Shown here piece after piece: positions 20,201 to 28,665 of a stretch of DNA of 28,665 nucleotides; the first letter of the stretch is position 1, and the number at the start of each line of letters is the position of its first letter. The notes beneath the pieces were generated by a model. It was not told the DNA's origin and did no database searches. It saw nothing but the letters and a program-made list of their open reading frames with translations. Origin of the DNA: Pelomyxa schiedti (taxonomy: Eukaryota > Evosea > Pelobiontida > Pelomyxidae); the NCBI GenBank assembly GCA_020536535.1, contig JAHLWZ010001019.1, positions 1 to 28,665 of the forward strand. Direction: 5' to 3'. A program made the position numbers and the translations under genes.

Positions 20201-20975
20201 TCTTTACAGGACAACGATCATGTTCAGTGCTACTATGCCACCGGCCGTCGAGAGATTAGCCCGTAAATTTTTACGCCGACCTGCCTACGTTTATATTGGC
20301 AATTTTGGCAGACCTGTTGACTCCGTGGAGCAGCGAATTTTGGTTACACACAGTGATGCGGCCAAGCGTGAACATACTCTTGCAATTCTCGAGGAAGCTG
20401 CGCCTCCAATTATGATATTTGTAAACAAGAAGAGGGAGGCTGATGCACTAGCTAAAATGCTTGAAAAACTGGGTTACAGAACTACAAGTTTGCATTCAAG
20501 CAGGACTCAAGAACAGAGAGAAATTGCTATGGACGGTTTCAAGGTTCCTTCCTTTTCTGTCATCTTTCCTTTTAGTAAAACGCTTCCAGGCTGGCAAGTT
20601 TGACGTTCTAGTCGCTACCGACGTAGCAGGTAGAGGTATTGATGTACCAGGAATAACAAATGTCATCAACTACGATATGCCAAAGAGTATGTTTTTGTTG
20701 GTAATCAACTTAGTAACTAATTCCTACCCGCAGCCATTGAGGACTACACCCACCGTGTTGGTCGCACAGGACGTGCTGGACTTAAGGGAATTGCTACAAG
20801 CTTTGTTTCTCTTACTGACAACACTGACATCCTCTACGACCTCAAGACCATGCTCGTAGCCACCAACAACCCAGTACCAACAGAGTTGGCCAATCACCCA
20901 GCAGCACAAACAAACCCACGGGATGCTGGTGCACAAAAGAGCCGCCGTGACACCATCATCTTTGCCACGAGGTGA
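17219..20975 (+). CDS. PRP28: Spliceosomal DEAD-box helicase PRP28/DDX23, 9 exons
   Basis: Exons: 17219-18649, 18694-18791, 18889-19431, 19473-19608, 19658-19880, 19925-20021, 20063-20543, 20590-20686, 20734-20975; 1115 aa. The N-terminal ~400 residues are Arg-Asp/Arg-Glu repeats as in human DDX23. Then come [10 protein letters not shown] and [16 protein letters not shown], both specific to PRP28, followed by the helicase core: AETGSGKT (726-733), [17 protein letters not shown] (839-842), SAT (898-900), [11 protein letters not shown] and HRVGRTGR. The C-terminus ends in ELANHPAAQ and TIIFATR. PRP28 swaps U1 for U6 at the 5' splice site during spliceosome activation. A Ser/His-rich microsatellite (about 19080-19200) is inserted between the GFIAGID and DWR blocks. 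The intron at 18792-18888 has a TACTAAC branch motif. Confidence 0.97.
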
Positions 20976-21031
20976 CAACCAAACCACACAACCCAAGAGA
21001 GCACACAGTGCCCCATTCCCTATTGAAACGA

Positions 21032-21037
21032 AATAAA
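21032..21037 (+). other. Poly(A) signal AATAAA of PRP28
   Basis: An AATAAA hexamer (another at 21038-21043) lies 57 nt after the PRP28 stop, before the convergent neighbour's stop at 21096. Confidence 0.6.
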
Positions 21038-21095
21038 AATAAAGGAATACATACTTCCCAGTTGTATGCTTCTCTATTTTTTTTTCTTCTTATTA

Positions 21096-24091
21096 TCACA
21101 CATTTCTTTGAAGTGGTGCTTGCAGTGGGTGAGACAGTACCACAACACTGCAAGGTTCTCTAACGTGATAGCACCGGGTGCGCATTTTGTTGGTCGGGTG
21201 GTGGTCAATAACATCTATGCTTGTGATATTGTGAACCCCGGCGCGGAGAGCCACGCACTGCACGTTGATAATCGCCTTCTCGAATTTGGCAAGTTGCCTG
21301 ATGTTTGGTGTTGGTTGGGGGGTGAGGGGCCGAAAGGAAAGAAGAAGGGTCGTGGGAGTACCCGATTTCTCTGGACTGTGACAGGAAAATTATGGGTGGG
21401 TCTTCTTTCACTCTGGGAAGAGGGTTTAATTAGTGGGGTTTGTTTGTTTGTTGTTTTGTTTATATACTTGGAGTTTTCCAGTACTAAGGAGAGGTTGCGA
21501 GTTTGATGGGTCATATTGGCCACACAAACATCTAGGTTGAATACAGCGTTTGGATATACCGGGGAAGGGTCTTCTAGGAGAAAATTTTTGTTTATTGGTA
21601 TAAGGTTTTTGGGTTAGAATGCATTCTGTTTAAGTTTGTCAACGTTGGCATACAATCAATAGAGACCATAATGTCTGCAAAGTTTGGTGCGTTAATGCGA
21701 ACGTCGTGGCGTGATGTAATAAGGCCTTGGCAGCAGGGAATTCCCCTATAATTTGCAGTAAGCTACAACATTAGTTACTACCAACATACCAAACGATTAA
21801 ACCCTGAGTTAAGAGTAAGTGAAATGGGACAATGAGGGAAAAATGAAACGCACACCCAGAGTGGATGGGGTTTCACGAGAGATGGAGGCATTCTTGCTGT
21901 GGGGTCAGCCCCAAGTTTGACTGCTGGTGGAAGAGCATCAACTCGAACAGCAAATTCGTATTTGTCTGCTGGAGATATGGATAGAGGAAGATTGGACTAT
22001 AAAGTATGAAAAAGAGTAGATCACATGAATAAACATACTCTGTTAACGTGAATTTTCAGCGGAGACGACTGTGTTCTATCCTCAAAGAGATGAATGTGCA
22101 GATCATGAATGGTGAGAGGAAGTGTGGGATGAGTATTTTCCATTGCTATAGACAAGTAATTTCTTGTGCACACTGTGGCTTTATGGGAGCTAATCTGTCA
22201 ATAAGTTTTAAACACTGGTACCACAAATGGTTATCACCTTCAAGGGCATGAGAACACGGCAAGGTTGACGTACAAATCGAGGTTGCAGTGAGTTTTGCTC
22301 ACGGGACCCAGTCTGGGGATTCAGTATGTCTTCGAGGTTCTCGTCTGTTTAAGAGTTACAGTTGGTTAAAAGTTAAGGTTTGTAGCCTGTGGGAACATTG
22401 AACAGTGAAGATGTTATGGCTACAGAAAGAAGAAGGCGCCTATTGAGATACTTGTCCTCCACAATAACGGGAATTTCGAGGGGCATTATCATTTCTTCAT
22501 TGAATGTGGACATTAGGCTCGCAGAGTCGATAGGGGTGGTCTTACCAACCTCCAGATGGGAGAGAAAAGAAAACTTCTTGAAGATTGCTTTTTGGAGCAG
22601 AACCCCTCAAGTTGGTATTTTCACAGGCATTACCAGAAGCATTTGAGTTGCTTGGGCAATTCCCTTGGTGCAATGCCCTGTGGTATGTCTGGCTCTCCAC
22701 AACTGACGGGGAAACCGTGATTGAGGCCAAAGGACTACGAGGCATTGCAGGGGATAATTCATCAGCAGGATGCTCAGTGAATACAATATCTGTTCTCAAA
22801 GTACGATAGAAGTCACACATCTGATTTTTGGTAGGTGCTCCAACTTTTTGTGGCAGAGTTATCACCAGGTAAAAACGCAGAAGCTCTCCTTGGAAATAAT
22901 AAGGGAATCCAGTGATTGAAAAGAACTCAATTAACCTTGAATGAGGTTTTGTCTGGAATTTTGAATCGGCTGAGTTTCAAAATCAAAAAAGGAGGAGTCC
23001 GGGATGAATAGTGTCATATCCCTGCAAGCCAACTGAGACGTGACAGAAGTCGAGTGAGAAAACTTACCCATAAAGCATTACTGCTTCTGTCCACTTTAAA
23101 AACCCAGAGCCAGAATAACTAACCACAGACACTGGACTAGGGGAAACACTTGACCTCTTTTCTCGGTTGCTAATCCCTTCCTACAATATAATGTTATAAC
23201 ACACAAGGGCATAACTTTGTATAACAATAATAACACCCACAAACCAAAACAGGAAAAAAACAAAGCCAAATCCACAGACTAACTACATACTGGACTAGTC
23301 CCAATTGGAGGGGGAGAAGTAACACGGAAAGAAGTGGACAAAGTGGACTGAGAGGGCGTTGGCGGAGTGACCGAAGTAGGAGGTGTCGGAACTAAATTAG
23401 GGGATGGCGAGCCCGGAGCGCTCGTGTTCAGAGCCGGGGACGACGAGGGCGATGTCAGAGGAGAGCTCCAGTTCAGGTTGGAATTCCCGCCGCCGCCCCC
23501 GGGGATCGAAGGCGACGGCGACCTGGAGCGCGTCGCCAGCGGCGAGGGAGGCACCGGGGACGACGAGAGCGGCGACGGCGGCCAGAACTGGGCGGGCGAG
23601 AAGGACGAGTTGGCAGGGTCCAGGGGAGACGACGAGGAGGAGGAGGAGGAGGCGCCGGTGCCGCTCGCGGCGGCGGCGGAGGAGGAGGAGGACGAGGGGT
23701 CCGAGGGGGTGGAAGGGTCTGTGGAGCTCTCGCCCCCGTCGAGGGGCAGCTCGGTGGATATCCCGGAGGATGGGGCGGGGGCGTAGAACGAGGGCGGGGG
23801 CGGCATCCACGACGAGGGGGAGGAGCCGTCGCCGAACATGGAGAGAGAGGACGAAGAGGGGTCTGCCGAGGCCGCAGCAGAGGCCGCCCCTAGTTGCTGC
23901 TGCTGCTGCAGCGAGACGTTGCTTATGTCGAGGCTGGTGCAGCGGCGGTGGGACTTGGCGGGGACGCCGGGGGGAGGCAGGGCGATGGCGTTGAGGCCCA
24001 CGGCCACCGACGGCTTCAGGAAGTGCGGGGTGCGCTTGCTGCCATTGGGCGCCGTGCCCGTCGGCGGCGGTGTCACTGGCTGCTGGCTCAT
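21096..24091 (-). CDS. TRAPPC14 (C7orf43/MAP11)-like trafficking protein, 12 exons
   Basis: Exons: 23291-24091, 23068-23180, 22936-23021, 22634-22888, 22387-22587, 22238-22344, 22039-22194, 21856-21996, 21790-21803 (14-nt microexon), 21654-21745, 21468-21570, 21096-21297; 756 aa, phases close throughout. Exon 1 is a 267-residue Ser/Pro/Gly-rich disordered region with a Q5 run. Later segments align in order with human TRAPPC14: GDMTLFIP, QGELLRFYLVITLP, FNEEMIMPLEIPV, an immunoglobulin/arrestin-like block LPLTIHDLHIHLF, ADKYEFAVRV, a SPVYPNAVFNLDVCVAN strand, and INVQCVALRAGVHNITSIDV. TRAPPC14 belongs to metazoan TRAPPII and links it to Rabin8 and ciliogenesis. Intron 22345-22386 needs a GC donor. 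I judge the family from remembered motifs, so a related TRAPP subunit (e.g. TRAPPC13) is the main alternative. Confidence 0.62.
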
Positions 24092-24421
24092 GATGGGTTG
24101 TAGTTTGTTTTCGTAACGGTTAATGTTGCGGGATGGGTGGGTGGTTACTGGAGGAGTGGTGTGCGCTCTCTGTATCTGCCTGCTGAACCTCAGGACCCTA
24201 AGTTCTCTGAGGAGATTATTGGGTCCTCAGATACATTCCTAATCACTTTCGGGGAATCTGGAGACGCTCCGTTTCGAAGGCAGACTCTAGGACAAAATTG
24301 AGGGAAAGACGGGCCTGTTGGAGTTAATGCTGTTGGCGGCGAACGGAGGGCACACAGTTATTTTTCCCACTCAAGAATACATTGTGGGTACATATTTCTA
24401 TGATGTACTACAGAAAGTCGC

Positions 24422-24550
24422 GGATCCACTTGGGGCTTTACTTGGTACATTTGACTTCCATTATTACCAGGCAAGTTCATAATGAGTTAATACTTTATGG
24501 ACTACCTATTCTAGCATCTACATACCACTCCGAGGAAGTTCTTTTCAACA
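24422..24550 (+). repeat. Diverged direct repeat, copy A
   Basis: Shares GGATCCA, TGGGGCT, TTATTACCAGGCA, TCTACAT and the CC(A/G)AGGAAGT block in the same order as 24551-24666. It is heavily diverged with small indels. Confidence 0.6.
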
Positions 24551-24666
24551 GGATCCATTATGGGGCTCTGCTCGGCCGCATTCCCTTATTACCAGGCACC
24601 CAGGTAGTACTCTATGAACCATTCTCCTTATCTACATGCCAACTCCAAGGAAGTCACTTTCCACAG
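24551..24666 (+). repeat. Diverged direct repeat, copy B
   Basis: Immediately follows copy A in tandem. Same order of conserved blocks, slightly shorter. Confidence 0.6.
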
Positions 24667-25856
24667 CTATGCGGGAGATCATTTACTTGAGAAAGCGATC
24701 ACTGTTTCCTTGAGATTGGAGCCTGGATGCTTCTTCATTGCGGAACAGTCTCCCAGAAGTGCCTCTGCCAATTATGAAGGTTAGAATCAGCCCCTATTGC
24801 TTATGACTGACAAACAACTCCCGATTCTGGTTCTCCATAGAAATCGAGAACATGTCTCAGTTGGGCAACATAGTGTTGGGACTGGCAGCAAGGTTTCAAC
24901 ATAAACTTGCGCTTGCTTCCAATAGCAAACTCCCACATGCACCCAAACTCCAGCCTCTACTCCCTTATTGTTGCAACTGCAAAAAAAAAATTCTGAAGTC
25001 GAAATTCAACGTTGTTACTTCTACTTGCACCGACCGACTTCAAATCATAAAAAAAAACAAAACCAACAAACATCGTTGGCCGTCAGTATCCACACACACA
25101 CAAACAACGTCAACCACGAACATACATGGCAACAAGAGAGTTGGTTGTTACTACAACCGCACTACACCTATAGATCTGTGCGCGCCCCCATTGTACAACA
25201 ACGTAGTCACTCAGTGCACGGTTTTTCCTCCCTCATTTTTACAGCACCCGACACCTCATACTCATACTCGTGTGTACTGTTATATGCCTTACGAAAATCG
25301 ATTGTATCTCTTTCAAAGGTTTCCACCCATTCACAAATTAAGACTGCATATCTAACCAAAGCCTAGACTCAGGTGTGTTGTGAGTGATCTTTGGGTTCAA
25401 TCTCAATCTCAATTCCCGCGAAGATTAGTGAATGTTTATGTTTACTTCGGAGCTGGCCTTACGTACGGTCGCTGCCCTGCTGCAGGTAACACTTATAATT
25501 TTGATGTGTTTGATAACGCCAAAACACCTTACAGTGATGTTGTGCCTATCCCCGCTTCTGGTTGAATGGCACTACCCTTGTCCCCATTGTTTTGTGATGC
25601 AAGAACTCTTCAGTTCTAAAGAAGTTCCTTGTACCTTTACTATCTGATGTACTGCTTCTCAGTCCCAGGCCTTATAAAAATGGACAAAACAAAATACTTT
25701 CCTTACGACCTTCCACATGTGGATTGCGTCGAAGGGTTTTAATTGGTAGGCGAAACACCAGGAAAAAAAAACGGAGACTGCCTCTGGGGAGTGTCCCACA
25801 AGTGACTGGGGCCTGATGGCGACGGGGTGGTATGACACGCGGGGGGCACGACGAAC

Positions 25857-25993
25857 ATGTGGGGCGACTGGCGGGCCATTGACCACGAGTGGGCGCCGTA
25901 CCCCGCGAGAAAAAGACAATCATGGGAGCTGTTCAACGACCCACGGGATCGAAAAGATGCTGGGCAACGCGCACATGATGGAGAAACAGCCAT
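25857..25993 (+). other. Possible first coding exon in a GC-rich island, strand unsure
   Basis: 25796-25990 is a GC island like those at the starts of the solid genes here. On plus, ATG 25857 with A at -3 opens MWGDWRAIDHEWAPYPARKR. With a donor at about 25998 and an acceptor at about 26040 the frame can continue for another ~75 codons to 26260. On minus, ATG 25993 opens an 84-codon frame. The two frames share third codon positions, so GC3 does not decide. No family recognised. Confidence 0.22.
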
Positions 25994-26127
25994 TTTATGT
26001 GCTCTGTTGGCGGGTTTGTTTCGTTGCTTTTACTCTCTCTTGTAAGGCAGGCAAAATGGAACTGGCACAAAAAAGTGAAACAGATTCCCATACACAATGA
26101 CGACACTCATAAAATTTTGCAGCTACT

Positions 26128-26218
26128 TGCGGACTTGTCAACGTCACGTAGTGTTATTCCCACTTTATTGGCCTGTGAGAACTCCTTCTCCATCAGGCAA
26201 ATAAACGCGGATGACATT
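26128..26218 (-). pseudogene. Ras-binding-domain-like segment with a frameshift
   Basis: Minus strand 26218-26174 reads NVIRVYLPDGEGVLT, and 26172-26128, one base out of phase, continues ANKVGITLRDVDKSA. Joined, the spacing from the first Asn to the Gly of VG equals that of the Raf RBD (20 residues), and the IRV.LP and G.(T/S)LRD positions match. A frameshift or sequencing error would be needed. The plus strand is open over the same bases, so coincidence is possible. Confidence 0.25.
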
Positions 26219-26233
26219 TGGACTGATGGCGCT

Positions 26234-26321
26234 TCTGTGTCTGGGATCCTCTGGTATTACTGATTATATACAGTAGTAACTGAATTGCCAAAACGACCAG
26301 CAAACTTACTTAGAGGAATGA
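26234..26321. repeat. 88-bp tandem duplication, copy A
   Basis: Starts TCTGTGTCTGGGATCCTCTGG and ends AACTTACTTAGAGGAATGA. Matches 26343-26431 with moderate divergence and a 21-bp spacer. On minus the shared end reads AAGTAAGT, a perfect 5' splice site. Confidence 0.85.
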
Positions 26322-26342
26322 CTTGTGACTTTTCTGGTTATC

Positions 26343-26431
26343 TCTGTGTCTGGGATCCTCTGGTATCACCGATTTCTTAACAGAAGTAATTAAATTACCA
26401 ATAAGACCCGCGAACTTACTTGGAGAAATGA
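26343..26431. repeat. 88-bp tandem duplication, copy B
   Basis: Second copy of the 26234 unit. Ends AACTTACTTGGAGAAATGA and keeps the same minus-strand AAGTAAGT. Confidence 0.85.
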
Positions 26432-27260
26432 TCCCATCGGGCAACGTTCCAAAATTACTGAACTATGCGGCGTAAGCATGCGAAACCCCCCGTGTGTTTT
26501 ATCAGGGTATGATGATGGTTTAGTTGGCGGCACTGTGAGGTAATAGCACTATTCTATCTACACACTGAAGAACACCACCAAAAATGACAATTCAGTTCTA
26601 GTCAATTTCGAGGCTTACCAGTGAGTGGCATTTGCATCCAACACTCGCTGTCACTATTTCAGTTGGAATGAGTCTGGAGGAAAACGTCTTAAACAAGGAT
26701 CGGCGTGCATTTTTTCAAAATTCAGGCTTTCAGCCAACAAAAGCAAGGGGGGAGTTGCACTTGATCCAGGGTACACAGACAGCCCTTTATGCTGGAACCT
26801 GGTTGAATGACAAGGTATCTTCTGTTCGGCACTTTGGGTTTCTCATATTTCCTTAGCGAAACGGCTTTTGAATGTTTCAGTTCAGGTCGACCTTATGGTC
26901 TGTGCCTCTCTTTCACTTTAAAACACGAAATCAAATAACTTCATTAAAATGCGGAATTGTTTTGAGAGCCTGTACAATTACAATTGTGGGCATGTGCTGT
27001 GCAAGTGTGGTGCTATGTGGGTTTGTGTTGGGGATGTGTGTTGGTGTTATGGTGACAGTGGAGAAGAACAGGATTCGGAATCAAACAAGCGGAGCTGGCC
27101 CAGCCATAAAATGTCCAACGGGGGGGTAACAAACAGCAGCAGTGCGCAACACGGGTCTGTGAGTGAGGGACTGTGCGTTCCAGCAACTGAAGTCACATGT
27201 GGCACTTTGTTGATTCAAGGAGCAAGGAGCGTTGCTTGAATTGGAATTTGGGTGGTCACG
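26432..27260. other. Unresolved region with open frames on plus
   Basis: On plus, a frame through 26490-26553 can be joined (83-nt intron) to 26619-26813, reading YDDGLVGGTV then EWHLHPTLAVTISVGMSLEE and ending LYAGTWLNDK at a GTATCT donor. After a 66-nt intron, a frame from 26879 holds a hydrophobic, TM-like stretch (about 26960-27055). The minus strand offers equally good splice signals over 26540-26620. No family motif was recognised, so no CDS is called. Confidence 0.3.
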
Positions 27261-27329
27261 TTCAGAAGAGAAGAGAAAGGCCCTTTCATCAGTCACTTTT
27301 CTCCCAAGGCACACACAGGCACTTCTTTC

Positions 27330-27656
27330 TTTTTGGGGGGTTTTATTGGCATTCACACTCTCTCAGTGAGTGGGATTCCAACACACACACACGCGGCCTT
27401 TTTTGGGGGGTTTGAATCCCGTTGAGACAACCCGCCCAACAGCCCCCCTGCGACACCAAAGGCAGCACACCAAACCCCCGGTTCCACCAGACAAGTTGGG
27501 CCTTTGTCTGGGGTTGGGGGTTCGGCGTGCCACGCTCTGGGCAGCAAGGGGGTGGGTTGCTCGTGTGGGATTTTCGTGTGGTTGTGCTGTTGTTGTTGAA
27601 TCCCTTCTTTTTTGGGGGGGTTGGAGAGAGCGTGTGTCACTTCTTTTTTGGGGGGG
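27330..27656 (+). repeat. Cluster of T5-6G6-7 tracts
   Basis: Four T-run/G-run junctions: T5G6 at 27330-27340, T6G6 at 27399-27410, T6G7 at 27608-27620 and T6G7 at 27644-27656. A fifth, T6G5, is at 28034-28044. The surrounding DNA is GT/CA-rich and I see no gene. Confidence 0.8.
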
Positions 27657-27787
27657 TGCCAAGTGCCTCTAAGTCTCATCATCATCGCACTCACGGGAAC
27701 TCAACGGGAAGAGGGGTGCATGTTTAGTGCTTTGTGAGTTGTGGTGGATGTGTTGGTGAGACCAGTTGTGTGCTGAACCGGTGTTTC

Positions 27788-28183
27788 ATCCTCATAATCT
27801 CTCTTGTGTTCTATTTTCGAGGTTAGACAGCCCGTACTTCCCGATTCTTAACAAACCTGAAGTTGTTGTTGAATCTGAAGCCAGTTGTCGAGCACTTGTT
27901 GATTGATTGTTACGCAGATCGCAGACTTTGATTGACATTGCCAACAAACACCTTTGTGTGCCAACTGACCACCCGACGAAGGTGGTTCCGAGGCTGGCAA
28001 GAAAGTGGCTTGTTGCCCAATCATCTTGGTTGCTTTTTTGGGGGACTGCTGACATCTGTCACCAAGTCAGAAAAAAAAAAAGATGGAAGGAAATCAAGAT
28101 CAAACCTGAAACAACAGGAGTGCTCTCCCTCATGAGGAATGAACGCAACATAACCAACTCGCAATACTTCGTGGTGCTTCGTC
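27788..28183 (+). repeat. Large tandem repeat, copy 1 (~396 bp)
   Basis: Begins around CATCCTCATAATCTCTCTTG. Shared blocks with copy 2 are AGGTTAGACA, CCTGAAGTTGTTGTTGAATC, CACCTTTGTGTGCCA, CGACGAAGGTGGTTCCGAGG and CAATCATCTTGGTTGC, in order. Confidence 0.85.
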
Positions 28184-28547
28184 ATCATTTCATCTCTTCT
28201 GTGTTCTGTTTTTCAAGGTTAGACAACCCAACATACTTTGTGACCCTTCAAACCTGAAGTTGTTGTTGAATCTGAAGCTATTGTCGAGCACCGTGTTGAT
28301 TGTGCGTGATTGCAGACCCCTTGATTGGCATTGTCAACACCTTTGTGTGCCAGCTGACCACTCGACGAAGGTGGTTCCGAGGCCGGCAGAAAGTGGTTGA
28401 TTGTGCTGATTGCCAATCATCTTGGTTGCTTTTTTTTGAAAAAGGTCAGAAAAAGAAGGGAATTTAAAAGTGAAAATTGAACCTGAATCAACGGGGGTGC
28501 TCACTCGAATGAACAGAAAGAACACGGAGTGAGGTACCTCTTTCTCA
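28184..28547 (+). repeat. Large tandem repeat, copy 2 (~364 bp)
   Basis: Same block order as copy 1. Shorter mainly in the part after CAATCATCTTGGTTGC, where copy 1's T6G5 tract is T8 followed by a single G. Confidence 0.85.
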
Positions 28548-28665
28548 TCATCTCTCGTATGTTCTGTTTGTGAGTGAGTCATACAAGCATGCTTGGTGAA
28601 TCTTGAATCTAACCTGAAGTGTAATCTGAAGCTGGTTGTGTCATCAAGCACTTGTCAATTGATTG
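28548..28665 (+). repeat. Large tandem repeat, copy 3, cut by window end
   Basis: Begins CATCATCTCTCGTATGTTCTG and retains the CCTGAAGT and AATCTGAAGC elements and a CAAGCACTTGT segment like copy 1. More diverged, and the array continues beyond the window. Confidence 0.65.

Larger units (their letters stand above)
24092..25795. other. Long stretch without a recognisable gene
   Basis: 1.7 kb holding the TRAPPC14-like 5' flank, a diverged direct duplication (24422-24666) and CA/AT-rich DNA. Several frames of 60-170 codons exist (for example plus-strand 24852-25355 and 25380-25565) but show no family motif, no coherent splice pattern and biased repeats. The 25380-25565 frame reads protein-like around YFGAGLTYGRCP but lacks an ATG. 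I call none of them a gene. Confidence 0.5.

Noticed and set aside
23404-23994. Plus-strand frame of 196 codons opposite the TRAPPC14-like first exon
   Set aside because: Arg-rich antisense shadow of a Ser/Pro-rich GC-rich exon.
24852-25355. 167-codon plus-strand frame
   Set aside because: Lys/Thr/His-rich low-complexity reading of CA/AT-rich DNA, no motif, no conserved-looking codon bias.
27370-27727. Overlapping 100-codon frames on both strands
   Set aside because: Arise from G-runs and CA repeats that lack stops; no coding signal.
1-28665. CRISPR arrays, riboswitches, bacterial operons or phage genes
   Set aside because: Nothing of this kind was seen, and the DNA is eukaryotic in gene structure.

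Overview
The window is nuclear DNA of a compact, intron-rich microbial eukaryote. Evidence: three tRNA genes of eukaryotic nuclear type with Pol III T-run terminators; genes broken by many introns that are mostly 38-60 nt with GT..AG ends and CTAAC/TAAT-like branch motifs; and eukaryote-specific proteins (PTEN, PRP28/DDX23, BDP1, a PLD3-like nuclease, a TRAPPC14-like protein). Lineage cannot be fixed from the sequence. The gene set would fit a free-living protist on the amoebozoan/opisthokont side. Intergenic spaces in the gene-dense part are only about 60-320 bp. Exon models below were built by hand from reading-frame and splice-phase continuity plus family motifs.

Layout. 1-1200: a ~237-bp inverted repeat (arms 1-238 and 639-875) enclosing tRNA-Ala(UGC), then tRNA-Asp(GUC) and tRNA-Gly(GCC). 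1397-1801 (+): a 90-aa cupin_3 protein, convergent with PTEN. 1903-14357: five minus-strand genes in tandem: PTEN lipid/protein phosphatase, a one-exon RS-rich protein, a secreted PLD3-like HKD nuclease, a membrane-anchored NMN adenylyltransferase fused to a CHK/EcKL-type kinase (18 exons), and a CoA-disulfide-reductase/rhodanese/TusA/TusA/DsrE fusion (16 exons). 14576-17155 (-): BDP1, a subunit of the Pol III factor TFIIIB, divergent from PRP28 (17219-20975, +), the spliceosomal DEAD-box helicase. PRP28 converges on a TRAPPC14-like trafficking protein (21096-24091, -).

24.1-28.67 kb is different: no gene could be assembled with confidence. It holds diverged duplications (24.4-24.7 and 26.23-26.43 kb), a GC-rich island that may be a gene start (25.8-26.0 kb), a Ras-binding-domain-like segment broken by a frameshift on the minus strand, a cluster of T6G5-7 tracts, and a run of 360-400-bp tandem repeats that continues past the right edge.

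No pathway unites the genes; this is a run of housekeeping genes. The two most unusual proteins are neighbours. One combines NAD+ synthesis with a small-molecule kinase in one chain, resembling the domain logic of bacterial NadR but with an unrelated kinase fold. The other stacks five sulfur-relay/redox domains that are usually bacterial. A repeated compositional trait is that coding 5' ends are strikingly GC-rich compared with the rest of each gene.
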